From the NCBI GenBank assembly GCA_937919075.1, contig CALFOF010000233.1, positions 1 through 14,457 of the forward strand: a DNA stretch of 14,457 bases. The letters are read 5' to 3'. The stretch comes from an uncultured Cyanobium sp. Lineage in GTDB: Bacteria; Cyanobacteriota; Cyanobacteriia; PCC-6307; Cyanobiaceae. The notes under the pieces are model-generated. The model was not told where the DNA came from. It searched no databases and worked only from the letters and a program-made list of their open reading frames with translations. The position numbers and the translations under genes are program-made. Shown in pieces: positions 1 to 10,645 of the stretch; the stretch's first letter is position 1, and each line of letters begins with the position of its first letter.

Positions 1-733
1 CACGGGCAGCTGGGGGGCGCTCGGCCTGATCACCGAACTCACCCTGCGCACCTTCCCGATGCCGCCGCAACGGCGCGGCCTGCTGCTGCAGGGTCCGCTG
101 GAGGGCCTGGAGCGCCTGCGCCAGTGGCTGCTGCGCTCCAGCCTCACCCCCGAACTGATCGACTGGTGGAGCGGGGCCCTGGCGGAGCAGGCCGGAGCCG
201 AAGCCCAGCCCGCCCTGCTGCTGGCCCTGGCCAGCGTGAGCGGCGAAGCCCTGGCCGATCAGCTCGCCACCCTGCGCGCCCAGGCCGACAGCCACGCGCT
301 CAAGGGGTTGCCGCTCGATCCTGAACGGCTGGAGGCCCTGCGCGTGCTGGCGCTCGGCGGCCAACAGCCGCAACCGGCGCACGGCACCGGCGAGCCGCTC
401 TGGTTGCTGCGGCCGGGCGTGCTGCCCAGTCACACCGCGGCGCTGCTGGCAGATCGCAGCGTCGCCGGCCTGCCGCTGGCCCTGGGGGCCGGCAGCGGCC
501 TCGGCTACGCCTGGTCGGCGGCGGCGGCCCTGCCCGCCTACCGGGTGGAAGCGCTGCGGCGCCGCTGCCAGGAGCTTGGCGGCCAGCTCACGGTGCTGCG
601 GCAACCCAGCGGCAGCAGCCTGCCCGCCTGGGACGACGCCCCTGCTGCGGCGATGATCCAGGCGGTCAAACGCCAGTTCGACCGCAGGCAGCAGCTGGCG
701 CGTGGGCGCCTGCCGGGCGTCAGAGCGGCCTGA
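1..733 (+). CDS. glcE: Glycolate oxidase subunit GlcE-like FAD-binding protein (3' part only)
   Basis: The gene enters the window already open: reading from base 2 gives TGSWGALGLITELTLRTFP, the end of a PCMH-type FAD-binding domain as found in glycolate/lactate oxidase subunits. The start lies outside the window. About 243 residues are visible and end at TGA 731-733. The rest is Ala/Leu-rich and resembles the short C-terminal part of GlcE rather than the longer GlcD; the last 25 residues (AVKRQFD, then GRLPGV) match the usual end of this family, where K-x-x-FDP and GRLPG-like motifs occur. GlcE works with GlcD and GlcF to oxidise glycolate to glyoxylate in photorespiration. Neither partner is in the window, so another FAD-linked oxidase of the same family remains possible. 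The last 14 bases overlap the 3' end of the minus-strand mutarotase gene. Confidence 0.75.
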   Translation, partial: TGSWGALGLITELTLRTFPMPPQRRGLLLQGPLEGLERLRQWLLRSSLTPELIDWWSGALAEQAGAEAQPALLLALASVSGEALADQLATLRAQADSHALKGLPLDPERLEALRVLALGGQQPQPAHGTGEPLWLLRPGVLPSHTAALLADRSVAGLPLALGAGSGLGYAWSAAAALPAYRVEALRRRCQELGGQLTVLRQPSGSSLPAWDDAPAAAMIQAVKRQFDRRQQLARGRLPGVRAA

Positions 734-1613
734 GCGCGTAGCGGCTCTGCAGCGTGCAGCTCTCGCCGGCCGCCACCTCCAACCGCCGGTCGCCGCTCAC
801 CAGCGCGCCGCGCGGGCCGGTCCAGGGCTCCAGGCACACCATCGGCCGGGGCGGATCGGTCCACACCACGGCCAGATCGAAAGGCGCGCTGGGGTGCAGC
901 TCCAGCGCCATTCCTGCCGCCGGATCCACCAGCCGCACCGGGCCCAGGGGCCGCGCCAGGAAATCCACCCCGGCGGCCAGCTGGGCGAGCGTGGCGGCGG
1001 TGTCCGCCTCTGCCATCACCAGATGGTTGAAGCAGCGCTCCGGCAGCCCTTCGAGGTGCACCGCAGCGCTGCCGCTTTCCGCTTCCGGCAGCGCCGACAT
1101 ATTGAAATAGGGGTGCAGCCCGAAGCTGAACGGCAGCGGCCGGCTGCCGCTGTTCTCCAGCACCGCCATGATCGCCAGAGCAGAGGGTTCAAGGCGCAGC
1201 TGCAGCCGCAGCCGGAAAGGGAACGGAAAAGCCGCCAGGGTGCCGGGGCTGTCGCAGAGCTCCAGTTCCACCCCCTCCTCCTGGGGCAAGGCCCGCAGCT
1301 GCCAGGGAAGATCCCGGGCGAAGCCGTGCTGGCGCAGGGTGAAGCTGCCCTCGGGCAGCGGCAGCTGATCACCCGGCAGGTTGCCGCAGATCGGGAACAG
1401 CACCGGCATCCCCCCCCGCACCGAGAGGGCGGGATCGGCGAAGCGATCCGCATCGAGATAGAGCAGCTCGCGGCCGTTGCAGCGCCAGGCGGTGAGCAGG
1501 CCGCCCCGCTCGGGCACCAGGCGCAGCAGGTCGGGGCTGCCGGGAGCGCCTGAGCTGACCGGAGCGCTGAACTCCCAATGGGGATAGGGAAGGGTTCGCT
1601 GCAGGAGGGGCAT
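720..1613 (-). CDS. Aldose 1-epimerase / hexose-6-phosphate mutarotase-like protein
   Basis: A 297-residue protein of the galactose-mutarotase-like fold, which interconverts alpha and beta anomers of free or phosphorylated sugars in the cytoplasm. Visible family landmarks are RGGMPVLFPICGN (about 66-78), QHGFAR (95-100, conserved His96), FGLHPYF (164-170, His167, the likely catalytic acid) and CLEPWTGPRGA (260-270, Glu262, the likely catalytic base). The length and the LFPICGN wording fit the YeaD/cyanobacterial group better than classic GalM, so glucose-6-phosphate or another sugar phosphate may be the substrate; this is inference. The ATG at 1613 lies only 3 bases after the stop of the alpha/beta hydrolase on the same strand, so the two are probably cotranscribed and translationally coupled. 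The 3' end overlaps glcE by 14 bases. Confidence 0.87.
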   Translation of the reverse strand: MPLLQRTLPYPHWEFSAPVSSGAPGSPDLLRLVPERGGLLTAWRCNGRELLYLDADRFADPALSVRGGMPVLFPICGNLPGDQLPLPEGSFTLRQHGFARDLPWQLRALPQEEGVELELCDSPGTLAAFPFPFRLRLQLRLEPSALAIMAVLENSGSRPLPFSFGLHPYFNMSALPEAESGSAAVHLEGLPERCFNHLVMAEADTAATLAQLAAGVDFLARPLGPVRLVDPAAGMALELHPSAPFDLAVVWTDPPRPMVCLEPWTGPRGALVSGDRRLEVAAGESCTLQSRYALRPL

Positions 1614-1616
1614 GGC

Positions 1617-2498
1617 TCAGGCGCTCGGCAGGCCGGCCACCCACTCCAGCAGGGCGGCGTTCACCTGATCGGGCACCTCATCGTGGGGGCAATGGCCGGC
1701 TTCCAGCACCACCTCGGCGGTGCCGGCGGGGGCATGGCGCTGAAAAGCGCCACGGCGGCCCACGGCATTGATCCAGGGGTCGCGGATGCCCCAGAGCAGC
1801 AGCAGCGGTGCCGTCAGGGCGACGAACAGCTCATCGAGCGGCTGACCGCTGGGGATGTCGAACACCGTGCGGAACACACCGAAGGCCCCCGGGTCCCGCG
1901 AGGGGCGCAGGATCGCTTCCACCAGCGCGTCGTCGACGTTGGTGCGATCGATGTACACCTGATTGAGCGTGCGGCGGATCGTGGAGCGGCGGCGCAGGTT
2001 TTCGAACAGCAGCCGCTGCAGCACCGGGCTGCGCAGCAGCGCGCCACCGATCGTGCGCCGCGCGATCGCCCCCCAGCCCTGGGGAGGAGCCTGCTCATCG
2101 CTGAACGGGCCGGCCGCATTGATCAGCACCACCCCGGCGGCCTCGGGGCCGAGTGCCACCCCGGCGGCCAGCACAGCGAAGCCGCCGAGGGAATTGCCCA
2201 CCAGCACGGTGGGCCGGCCGATGCGTTCGTGCACGTAGGCGGCCAGCTGGTCACGCCAGAGGGCGCCGCCATAACGCAGCTCGCCGGGCTTGGCGCTGCG
2301 GCCGAAGCCCAGCAGATCGATGGCGTGCACCTCGTGCCGTGCCGCCAGAGCCGGGATGTTGTAGCGCCAGTGGTCGGTGGAGGCACCGAAGCCATGCACC
2401 AGCAGGAAGGCCGGACCCACCGGCTCGGCGGGGGCCGCCTGCACCGCGTGCACCGCATGGCCCAGGTAGGCCCAGGGATCTGCGCTGGAAGGGATCAA
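1617..2498 (-). CDS. Alpha/beta-fold hydrolase
   Basis: A 293-residue serine hydrolase of the alpha/beta fold. The catalytic triad can be placed: nucleophile Ser103 in VGNSLGG (100-106), Asp240 in LLWGIRDPW, and His269 in EAGHCPHDE. HGFG (35-38) would form the oxyanion hole. A variable lid region lies at about 130-215. The substrate cannot be read from sequence; cyanobacterial relatives are generally annotated only as alpha/beta hydrolases, some resembling pheophytinase-like or haloalkane-dehalogenase-like enzymes. The start is taken as TTG at 2498, because an in-frame TGA lies at 2511-2513 and no ATG occurs before the HGFG motif; an AGG-containing site about 6 bases upstream gives modest support. 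GTG codons at residues 16 and 19 are alternatives. First gene of a likely two-gene unit with the mutarotase. Confidence 0.88.
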   Translation of the reverse strand: MIPSSADPWAYLGHAVHAVQAAPAEPVGPAFLLVHGFGASTDHWRYNIPALAARHEVHAIDLLGFGRSAKPGELRYGGALWRDQLAAYVHERIGRPTVLVGNSLGGFAVLAAGVALGPEAAGVVLINAAGPFSDEQAPPQGWGAIARRTIGGALLRSPVLQRLLFENLRRRSTIRRTLNQVYIDRTNVDDALVEAILRPSRDPGAFGVFRTVFDIPSGQPLDELFVALTAPLLLLWGIRDPWINAVGRRGAFQRHAPAGTAEVVLEAGHCPHDEVPDQVNAALLEWVAGLPSA

Positions 2499-2520
2499 CG
2501 AAAGCCTGCCTCAGTGGTCG

Positions 2521-2526
2521 ATGCTA
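2521..2526 (-). promoter_or_regulatory. Possible -10 element of the hydrolase/mutarotase unit
   Basis: On the minus strand the bases read TAGCAT, matching the bacterial TAnnnT -10 pattern, 23 bases from the TTG start of the alpha/beta hydrolase. No convincing -35 box is visible upstream. It lies in the 53-base gap shared with the divergent small membrane protein gene. Weak evidence. Confidence 0.3.
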
Positions 2527-2551
2527 GGGAGCAGTTCGAGCGGCCCGCTCT

Positions 2552-2854
2552 GTGCGCGACTGGTCCAGCCTGCTGTCGGGAGGGGCGCTCTGGGCCCTGG
2601 CGCTCTACCTGCCGCTGACGGTGCCGTTGGCCCGCTTCGAAGAAGCACTGGCGGAAGGGCCGCTGAATGAAGGGCTGCGCCAGCTGGCGCTGGTGGTGAG
2701 CAGCCTGTTGCTGGCCCTGGCCGTGGGGGGGATCACCCAGCTGGGCCTGAGCTGGGCGCTCAGCCCGAGCTGGGCGGCCAGCCTCGGCCTGATGGCGGTG
2801 CTGGCCGGAGCCTTCTGGGGGCTGGCCAGCCGCCGCGACCGCGATTCGCAGTGA
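2552..2854 (+). CDS. Small predicted membrane protein, function unknown
   Basis: A 100-residue protein that I do not recognise. It has about three hydrophobic stretches likely to cross the membrane (roughly 10-27, 45-66 and 74-92), a charged loop between the first two (RFEEALAEGPLNEGLRQ) and a charged tail (RRDRDSQ). No cofactor or catalytic motif is visible. GTG at 2552 is the only useful start, since a TAG in the same frame sits at 2525-2527; no good ribosome site precedes it. It diverges from the alpha/beta hydrolase across 53 bases, and its stop (2852-2854) is one base from the stop of the convergent antiporter gene. Residue use is coding-like (Leu/Ala-rich, high GC) and no better-supported gene occupies this stretch on either strand, which supports it as real. 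Function is unknown. Confidence 0.7.
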   Translation: MRDWSSLLSGGALWALALYLPLTVPLARFEEALAEGPLNEGLRQLALVVSSLLLALAVGGITQLGLSWALSPSWAASLGLMAVLAGAFWGLASRRDRDSQ

Positions 2855-2855
2855 G

Positions 2856-4199
2856 TCAGGCCGGCTGTTCGACAGGAGCCTCCTTGCCGCCGAGCACGAG
2901 ACGCAGCAGCAGCGGCGCCAGGAAGGTGGTGCCGATCACCATGATCAGGATCGCCGCCTCCAGCGAAGGGTTGAGCAGCCTGGCCTGGGTGCCCAGGCCG
3001 AGGAAGATCAGGCCCACCTCGCCGCGGGGCATCATCCCCAGACCCACCACCAGCCGGTTGGTTTTCTCCTTGCTGAAATAGCTCCAGCCGGACACCAGCT
3101 TGCCGAGAATCGCCACCGTGAGCAGGAACCCTGCCACCACCAACCCTTCCCGGTTGCCGGGGTCCATCGGGTTGAGCACCGAGAGGTCCATGCTCGTGCC
3201 GATCAGCACAAAGAAGATGGTGGCGAACAGGGCCACCAGCGGCTTCACCGTGTCCTGGATCAGGTGGGTGTGCTTGGAGCTGCTGAGGATCAGGCCGGCA
3301 GCAAAGGCACCAAGGGCCGCTTCGAGGCCGATGGCCTGGGCCGCGAAGCAGCAGAGGCAGAGCACCACGAAAGAGGCCACCACCACTTCACCGGGGGCCT
3401 TGAGCTGATCGAGCACCCAGTCGAACAGGGGGGCGGCCGTGCGGCTGAGGAACAGGGAGGCCGCCACAAACACCGCCGCTGCCACGAGCAGCTTGATGAT
3501 TGGGCCGATCTCCAGAGCGCCGCCACCGGCCAGCGCCACCACCACCGCAAGGATCACAATGCCGAGGATGTCATCGAGCACGGCGGCACCGATCACGATC
3601 TGGCCTTCCTTGGTGCGCAGATATTTGAGTTCGCCGAACACACTCGCCGTGATGCCGATGCTGGTGGCGGTCATCGCTGCACCCGCGAACACCGCCGGGA
3701 TCAAGGGCAGATGGAAGATATAGAGAAGTCCGAGCGTGCCGAGCGCGAAGGGCACCACCACGCCGGTCACGGCCACGGTGGTGGCCTGCAGGCCCACCGC
3801 CACCAGCTCATCGAGTTCACTCTCGAGGCCGGTGAGGAAGAGCAGCGCGAACAGGCCAAGCGTGGCGAGCGATTCCAGGTTCGGGAACGTGGAGGTGTAA
3901 ATCGACTGCACCACCTCCGGGGTGACGTCCGACAGCGAGCTGACCAGATTCAGCAGGGTGCTGTTCAGCTGCGCGCCGGTTTCGGGGGGAAGGATGAAAT
4001 GCAGCCCGGAGAAACCGATCAGCACACCGGCCAGCAACTCCCCGAGGATCGTGGGGAGTTGCAATCGCACCATCACTTCGGCGAGCGCACGGGCCGCCAC
4101 AAAGATCAGCAGAATCCGCCCAACGGAGATCAAGGTGGAAGCCACCTCCATCTCATGGGAGCCCATCTGGAGCAACAACTGAGGGACAGACGAGATCAT
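2856..4199 (-). CDS. CPA2-family Na+/H+ antiporter (NapA/Kef type, NhaS3-like)
   Basis: A 447-residue integral membrane protein with about 12-13 hydrophobic segments. Family landmarks are GELLAGVLIG (53-62), FLTGLES (121-127), MTATSIGITASVF (176-188), the ion-binding pair Asp209-Asp210 in AAVLDDILG, Lys367 in a late membrane helix, and MMPRGEVGL (389-397). The double Asp marks the electrogenic, sodium-type branch of CPA2 exchangers. Cyanobacterial NhaS3 of Synechocystis is a related thylakoid antiporter, and a role in Na+/pH balance is inferred by analogy; location cannot be told from sequence. There is no C-terminal TrkA-N domain, unlike KefB/C. ATG at 4199 is used; Met12 (ATG at 4166) is an alternative. 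It is divergent from xfp across a 330-base region and convergent with the small membrane protein. Confidence 0.9.
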   Translation of the reverse strand: MISSVPQLLLQMGSHEMEVASTLISVGRILLIFVAARALAEVMVRLQLPTILGELLAGVLIGFSGLHFILPPETGAQLNSTLLNLVSSLSDVTPEVVQSIYTSTFPNLESLATLGLFALLFLTGLESELDELVAVGLQATTVAVTGVVVPFALGTLGLLYIFHLPLIPAVFAGAAMTATSIGITASVFGELKYLRTKEGQIVIGAAVLDDILGIVILAVVVALAGGGALEIGPIIKLLVAAAVFVAASLFLSRTAAPLFDWVLDQLKAPGEVVVASFVVLCLCCFAAQAIGLEAALGAFAAGLILSSSKHTHLIQDTVKPLVALFATIFFVLIGTSMDLSVLNPMDPGNREGLVVAGFLLTVAILGKLVSGWSYFSKEKTNRLVVGLGMMPRGEVGLIFLGLGTQARLLNPSLEAAILIMVIGTTFLAPLLLRLVLGGKEAPVEQPA

Positions 4200-4266
4200 T
4201 GGTGTGGAGGTCGTTCCCCGGCGGGGAGCAGCAAATTGGGTTGGACCTTAATGGGAATTCAGCTGA

Positions 4267-4287
4267 GTCGGCTAAAACCGAGCCGAC
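4267..4287. repeat. Perfect 7+7 inverted repeat, possible operator
   Basis: GTCGGCT at 4267-4273 is followed by the 7-base spacer AAAACCG and then by its exact reverse complement AGCCGAC at 4281-4287. The 14-base centre-to-centre layout suits a dimeric regulator. It lies 68 bases upstream of the antiporter start and 243 bases from the chosen xfp start. No T-run follows on either strand, so it does not look like a terminator. I do not recognise the motif as that of a known cyanobacterial regulator. Confidence 0.5.
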
Positions 4288-4380
4288 CGAATGCAACATC
4301 CGATCACGCCAGTGGGCGGCGGCGGGTGAGGGCGGGGGCCAGGCCTGCTCCCAAGGGGTGAGGGAACGCCCACCCGGGCG

Positions 4381-4407
4381 CCGTCGCCCTTGCCGTCCCG
4401 GCGACGG
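4381..4407. repeat. 8+8 inverted repeat upstream of xfp
   Basis: CCGTCGCC (4381-4388) pairs exactly with GGCGACGG (4400-4407) around an 11-base loop. It is GC-rich and lacks a following T-run, so it is a poor intrinsic terminator. It may be a leader hairpin or a binding site, or may simply reflect the local GC-rich composition. Confidence 0.35.
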
Positions 4408-4529
4408 TTGAACAGCCTTGGAGTGAGCAGGAGTGGCCCGGGTGCTGCAGCCGACGTTTTTTCTCCGGCACCCTCCCTACGGTGATTTTGCTCCGTGAGC
4501 CCCTCTCCCCGCCCTTCGCCACCATCTCC

Positions 4530-6983
4530 ATGACGATCAGCTCGGCCAGCGCAGTGGGTTTAGAGAGGGAAACGGGAGCGAAGGCCCCGCTTGAGGCCTT
4601 GGAACTGCAACAGCTCGACGCCTGGTGGCGGGCGGCCAACTACCTGGCGGTGGGGATGATCTACCTGCAGGCCAACCCGCTGCTGCGCGAGCCGCTGCGG
4701 CATGAGCACATCAAGAACCGGCTGCTGGGCCACTGGGGTTCAAGCCCGGGCCAGGCGTTCATCTGGGCCCATGCCAACCGCCTGATCCGCGCCCACGGCC
4801 TGCAGATGATCTACCTGTCAGGGCCAGGCCATGGCGCCCCCGGCGTGCTCGGCCCCACCTACCTCGACGGCAGCTACAGCGAGATCTATCCCGATAAATC
4901 CCAGGACGCTGACGGGCTGCGCCGGTTCTTCAAGCAGTTTTCCTTTCCCGGGCACATCGGCAGCCACTGCACCCCGGAAACGCCCGGCTCGATCCATGAA
5001 GGTGGCGAGCTCGGTTACGTGCTCTCACACGCTTGCGGCGCTGTGTTCGACAACCCCGAGCTGATCGCCCTGGCCTGCGTGGGCGATGGCGAGGCGGAAA
5101 CCGGCCCGCTGGCCACTTCCTGGCACGTCAACAAATTCCTCAACCCGATCAGCGACGGCGCCGTGCTGCCGGTGCTGCACCTGAACGGCTACAAGATCGC
5201 CAACCCCTCGCTGCTGGCCCGCATCAGCCGCGACGAGCTGGAAAGCCTGATGCGCGGCTATGGCTGGACGCCGCTGTTCGTGGAGGGGCACGAGCCGGAG
5301 GCCATGCACCAGGCGATGGCCGCGGCCATGGATGAAGCGGTGGAGCGGATCCTCAGCGCCCGCGCCCAGGCGCGCCAGAGCGGCGACGCGTTCCGGCCCG
5401 CCTGGCCGATGATCGTGCTGCGCTCCCCCAAGGGCTGGACCGGTCCCACCGAGCTGAACGGCAAGAAGCTGGAGGGCTTCTGGCGCTCCCACCAGGTGCC
5501 CCTGCCGGCCCCCAACAAGGACCCCGAGCAGCTGCAGATGCTGGAGAGCTGGCTGCGCAGCTACCGCCCCGAGGAGCTGTTCGACGCCGACGGCACCTTG
5601 AGGCCAGAGCTCAAGGCCCTCTCCCCCACCGGCGACCGACGCATGGGCTCCAGCCCCCATGCCAACGGCGGACTGCTGCGCCGCAAGCTGCGCCTGCCGC
5701 CGATGGAAACCTACGAAGTGCCGGTGGATCACCCGGGCCAGATCGAGCACGAGAACACAGCGCCACTGGGCGAGCTGCTGCGCGACACGATCTCCCGCAA
5801 CCCCGACAGCATGCGCGTGTTCGGCCCCGACGAAACCGCCTCCAACCGCCTGCAGGCGATCTACGAGGTGAGCAAGAAGGTGTGGATGGAGGAGATCCTT
5901 CCAGAAGACAGCGGCGGCAGTGAGCTGGCCCGCAACGGCCGGGTGGTGGAGATGCTCTCGGAGCACACGCTGGTGGGAATGATGGAGGGCTACCTGCTCA
6001 CCGGCCGCAACGGCCTGTTCCACACCTACGAGGCCTTCGCCCACGTGATCGCCTCGATGTTCAACCAGCACGCCAAATGGCTGGAGAGCTGCATCCACCA
6101 CGCCCCCTGGCGGGCACCGATCGCCCCCTGGAACTGCCTGATCTCCTCCACCGTGTGGCGGCAGGACCACAACGGCTTCACCCACCAGGACCCCGGCTTC
6201 ATCGACCTGGCCGGCAACAAGAGCGGCGAGGTGGTGCGGGTGTATCTGCCGGCCGATGCCAACTGCCTGCTGGCGGTGGCCGAGGAGGCATTCCTGGAGC
6301 CCAACGTCTGCAACGTGATCGTCTCCGACAAGCAGAAGCATCTGCAGTACTTCACGCTGGAGCAGGCGCGGCGCCACGTGGCCAAGGGAATCGGCATCGT
6401 GACCTGGGCCAGCAACGATGATGACGGCACCGAACCGGATGAGCCTGATGTGGTGATGGCCTGCGCCGGTGACATCCCCAGCAAGGAGACCCTGGCGGCC
6501 GTGGAGATCCTGCGTCACCAGATTCCCACCCTGAAGATCCGCGTGATCAATGTGGTGAAACTCTTCGCTCTCACCAAGCCGAGCGAGCACCCGCATGGCC
6601 TCTCCGACCGCGACTTCGACGGTCTGTTCACCACGGACAAGCCGGTGATCTTCAACTTCCACGGCTATCCGTGGCTGATCCACCGCCTCACGTATCACCG
6701 CAGCAACCACGCCAACATGCACGTGCGGGGCTACAAGGAGAAGGGCAACATCAACACGCCGCTGGAGCTGGCGATGAACAACCAGATCGACCGCTTCAAT
6801 CTGGTGATTGACGTGATCGACCGGGTGCCCGCACTGGGGTCACGGGCCGCCCACGTCAAGGAGCGGATGAAGGAGGAAATCCTGCGGCACCGCGCCTACG
6901 CCCACATCCACGGCATGGACACCCCCGAGGTGACCAACTGGCGCTGGAGCCTTCCGGCCCCGTCGGTAGCACCAGTCGCCTGA
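4530..6983 (+). CDS. xfp: Phosphoketolase (xylulose-5-P / fructose-6-P)
   Basis: A cytoplasmic thiamine-diphosphate enzyme that cleaves xylulose-5-phosphate (and often fructose-6-phosphate) with phosphate to acetyl phosphate plus glyceraldehyde-3-phosphate (or erythrose-4-phosphate). With ATG at 4530 it is 817 residues, the usual family size. Visible motifs are GPGHGAPG (98-105), the family signature EGGELGY (157-163), the thiamine/Mg-binding GDGEAETGP (185-193) after GAVFDNP, and late [18 protein letters not shown] near the C-terminus. An open GTG at 4482 would add 16 residues, but the sequence from Met17 (MTISSASAV, then [14 protein letters not shown]) matches normal N-termini, so the ATG is preferred; there is no clear ribosome site at either. 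It heads a run with glgP (48-base gap) and ackA, which would use its acetyl phosphate. Whether it prefers xylulose-5-P or fructose-6-P cannot be told. Confidence 0.96.
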   Translation: MTISSASAVGLERETGAKAPLEALELQQLDAWWRAANYLAVGMIYLQANPLLREPLRHEHIKNRLLGHWGSSPGQAFIWAHANRLIRAHGLQMIYLSGPGHGAPGVLGPTYLDGSYSEIYPDKSQDADGLRRFFKQFSFPGHIGSHCTPETPGSIHEGGELGYVLSHACGAVFDNPELIALACVGDGEAETGPLATSWHVNKFLNPISDGAVLPVLHLNGYKIANPSLLARISRDELESLMRGYGWTPLFVEGHEPEAMHQAMAAAMDEAVERILSARAQARQSGDAFRPAWPMIVLRSPKGWTGPTELNGKKLEGFWRSHQVPLPAPNKDPEQLQMLESWLRSYRPEELFDADGTLRPELKALSPTGDRRMGSSPHANGGLLRRKLRLPPMETYEVPVDHPGQIEHENTAPLGELLRDTISRNPDSMRVFGPDETASNRLQAIYEVSKKVWMEEILPEDSGGSELARNGRVVEMLSEHTLVGMMEGYLLTGRNGLFHTYEAFAHVIASMFNQHAKWLESCIHHAPWRAPIAPWNCLISSTVWRQDHNGFTHQDPGFIDLAGNKSGEVVRVYLPADANCLLAVAEEAFLEPNVCNVIVSDKQKHLQYFTLEQARRHVAKGIGIVTWASNDDDGTEPDEPDVVMACAGDIPSKETLAAVEILRHQIPTLKIRVINVVKLFALTKPSEHPHGLSDRDFDGLFTTDKPVIFNFHGYPWLIHRLTYHRSNHANMHVRGYKEKGNINTPLELAMNNQIDRFNLVIDVIDRVPALGSRAAHVKERMKEEILRHRAYAHIHGMDTPEVTNWRWSLPAPSVAPVA

Positions 6984-7031
6984 CCCGGCGCCTTCTCTCC
7001 CCACTCCTGCGCCCCCTACCCGCCCCTCTCG

Positions 7032-9570
<2,539 letters not shown>

Positions 9571-9573
9571 GCC

Positions 9574-9578
9574 GGAGG
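9574..9578 (+). promoter_or_regulatory. Ribosome binding site of ackA
   Basis: GGAGG sits 5 bases before ATG 9584 but only 2 before GTG 9581, so it favours the ATG as the ackA start. It lies between the glgP stop and ackA and is one of the few clear Shine-Dalgarno sites in the window. Confidence 0.6.
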
Positions 9579-9583
9579 CAGTG

Positions 9584-10642
9584 ATGGAACCCGGCGCAAC
9601 ACAGGCCGCCGATCTGGTGCTGGTGCTCAATGTGGGCAGCTCGAGCCTCAAGGCCTGCCTGATCGACCCGGCCGGCACGCGGCTCTGGCAGGACCAGCGC
9701 CCCTGGGATCCCGCAGCGGCAGACGAGGCCCTGGCGTCGTTTTTGCCGGAAGCGCTGGCCCCATGGCGCCAGCGGCTGCTGCTCACCGCCCACCGGGTGG
9801 TGCATGGCGGTGGCGCGCTCACGGCGCCTACCCGCATCACCCCAGCGCAGGAGGCGGCCCTGGAGGCGCTGGTGCCGCTGGCCCCCCTGCACAACGGACC
9901 GGCGCTGGTGGTGATCCGCTGGATGATGCGCTGGCTGCCGCAGCTGCCGCAGTGGGCCTGCTTCGACACTGCCTTTCACGGCACCCTGCCGCGGGCCGCG
10001 TTCACCTATGCCATCCCCGCCGCCTGGCGCGCCGAGGGATTGCGGCGCTTCGGCTTTCATGGGCTCAACCACCAGCACGTGAGCGAAGTGGTGGCAGTGC
10101 CGCGGCTGATCAGCTGCCACCTGGGGGCGGGCTGCTCCCTGGCGGCGGTGCGCAACGGCGTGAGCATCGACACCACGATGGGCTTCACGCCGCTGGAGGG
10201 GCTGGTGATGGCCAGCCGCAGCGGCTCGGTGGATCCTGGCCTGCTGCTCGATCGCCTGCGGCAGGGCATGAGCGCCGTAGAGCTTGATCACGCGCTGCAG
10301 CAGGAGAGCGGCCTGCGTGGGCTCTCGGAGCTGAGCGGTGACATGCGCACCCTGAGGCAGGCCGCGGTGGCGGGCCACGCCGGGGCCCAGCTGGCGCTGG
10401 AGGTGTTCCTGCACCGGCTGCTTCAGGGCATCGGCGCCATGGCCGCCAGCCTGGGAGGAGTCGATGCGATTGCACTCAGCGGCGGCATCGGCCAGAACGA
10501 TGCGTTGCTGGAGCAGGAGCTGCGTGAGCGCCTGGCCTGGCTGCAGCCGTTTGAGCTGCTGCGGGTTCCCGCCGATGAGGAGGGCATGGCCGCCCGCCTC
10601 TGCCGCCGGGCCAGCAGCGGCGCTGGGCCAACCGAAACCTGA
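9584..10642 (+). CDS. ackA: Acetate kinase, short and divergent
   Basis: It transfers phosphate between acetyl phosphate and ADP, giving acetate and ATP, and would act directly on the phosphoketolase product. Starting at ATG 9584 it is 352 residues against about 400 for typical AckA. Landmarks are NVGSSSLK (16-23), HRVVHGG (70-76, substrate Arg71), PLAPLHN, FDTAFH (127-132, catalytic Asp128), FGFHGLNH (156-163), HLGAGCS (179-185), MGFTPLEGL, SGDMR (251-255), SGGIGQND near 300 and DEEGMAARL near the C-terminus. Active-site Asp, His and Arg residues are present, so activity is likely. Deviations from the usual wording are HLGNG to HLGAG and GIGEN to GIGQN in the nucleotide-binding lobe, plus several shortened loops. 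It begins 13 bases after the glgP stop and ends 3 bases from a convergent gene. Another short-chain acyl-phosphate kinase activity is possible. Confidence 0.92.
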   Translation: MEPGATQAADLVLVLNVGSSSLKACLIDPAGTRLWQDQRPWDPAAADEALASFLPEALAPWRQRLLLTAHRVVHGGGALTAPTRITPAQEAALEALVPLAPLHNGPALVVIRWMMRWLPQLPQWACFDTAFHGTLPRAAFTYAIPAAWRAEGLRRFGFHGLNHQHVSEVVAVPRLISCHLGAGCSLAAVRNGVSIDTTMGFTPLEGLVMASRSGSVDPGLLLDRLRQGMSAVELDHALQQESGLRGLSELSGDMRTLRQAAVAGHAGAQLALEVFLHRLLQGIGAMAASLGGVDAIALSGGIGQNDALLEQELRERLAWLQPFELLRVPADEEGMAARLCRRASSGAGPTET

Positions 10643-10645
10643 CGC

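Larger units (their letters stand above)
4200..4529. promoter_or_regulatory. Divergent intergenic region between the antiporter and xfp
   Basis: The 330 bases hold no convincing gene. They must contain the promoters of the antiporter (minus) and of the xfp-glgP-ackA run (plus). A perfect 7+7 inverted repeat lies at 4267-4287 and an 8+8 one at 4381-4407. On the minus strand TAAGGT (4247-4252) is a possible -10 for the antiporter. On the plus strand TACGGT (4478-4483), after a T6 run at 4457-4462, is a possible -10 for xfp. Neither has a clear -35 box, so promoter positions are tentative. Confidence 0.5.

Noticed and set aside
3264..4361. Plus-strand open frame of 365 codons opposite the antiporter
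   Set aside because: Very rich in His, Gln, Glu and Arg, as expected of the reverse frame of a hydrophobic membrane protein; no motif seen.
5025..6722. Long open frame of 565 codons on the minus strand inside xfp
   Set aside because: It is antisense to a strongly supported phosphoketolase gene; the composition (His/Val/Gly/Gln-rich, no family motif) is typical of the mirror frame of high-GC coding DNA.
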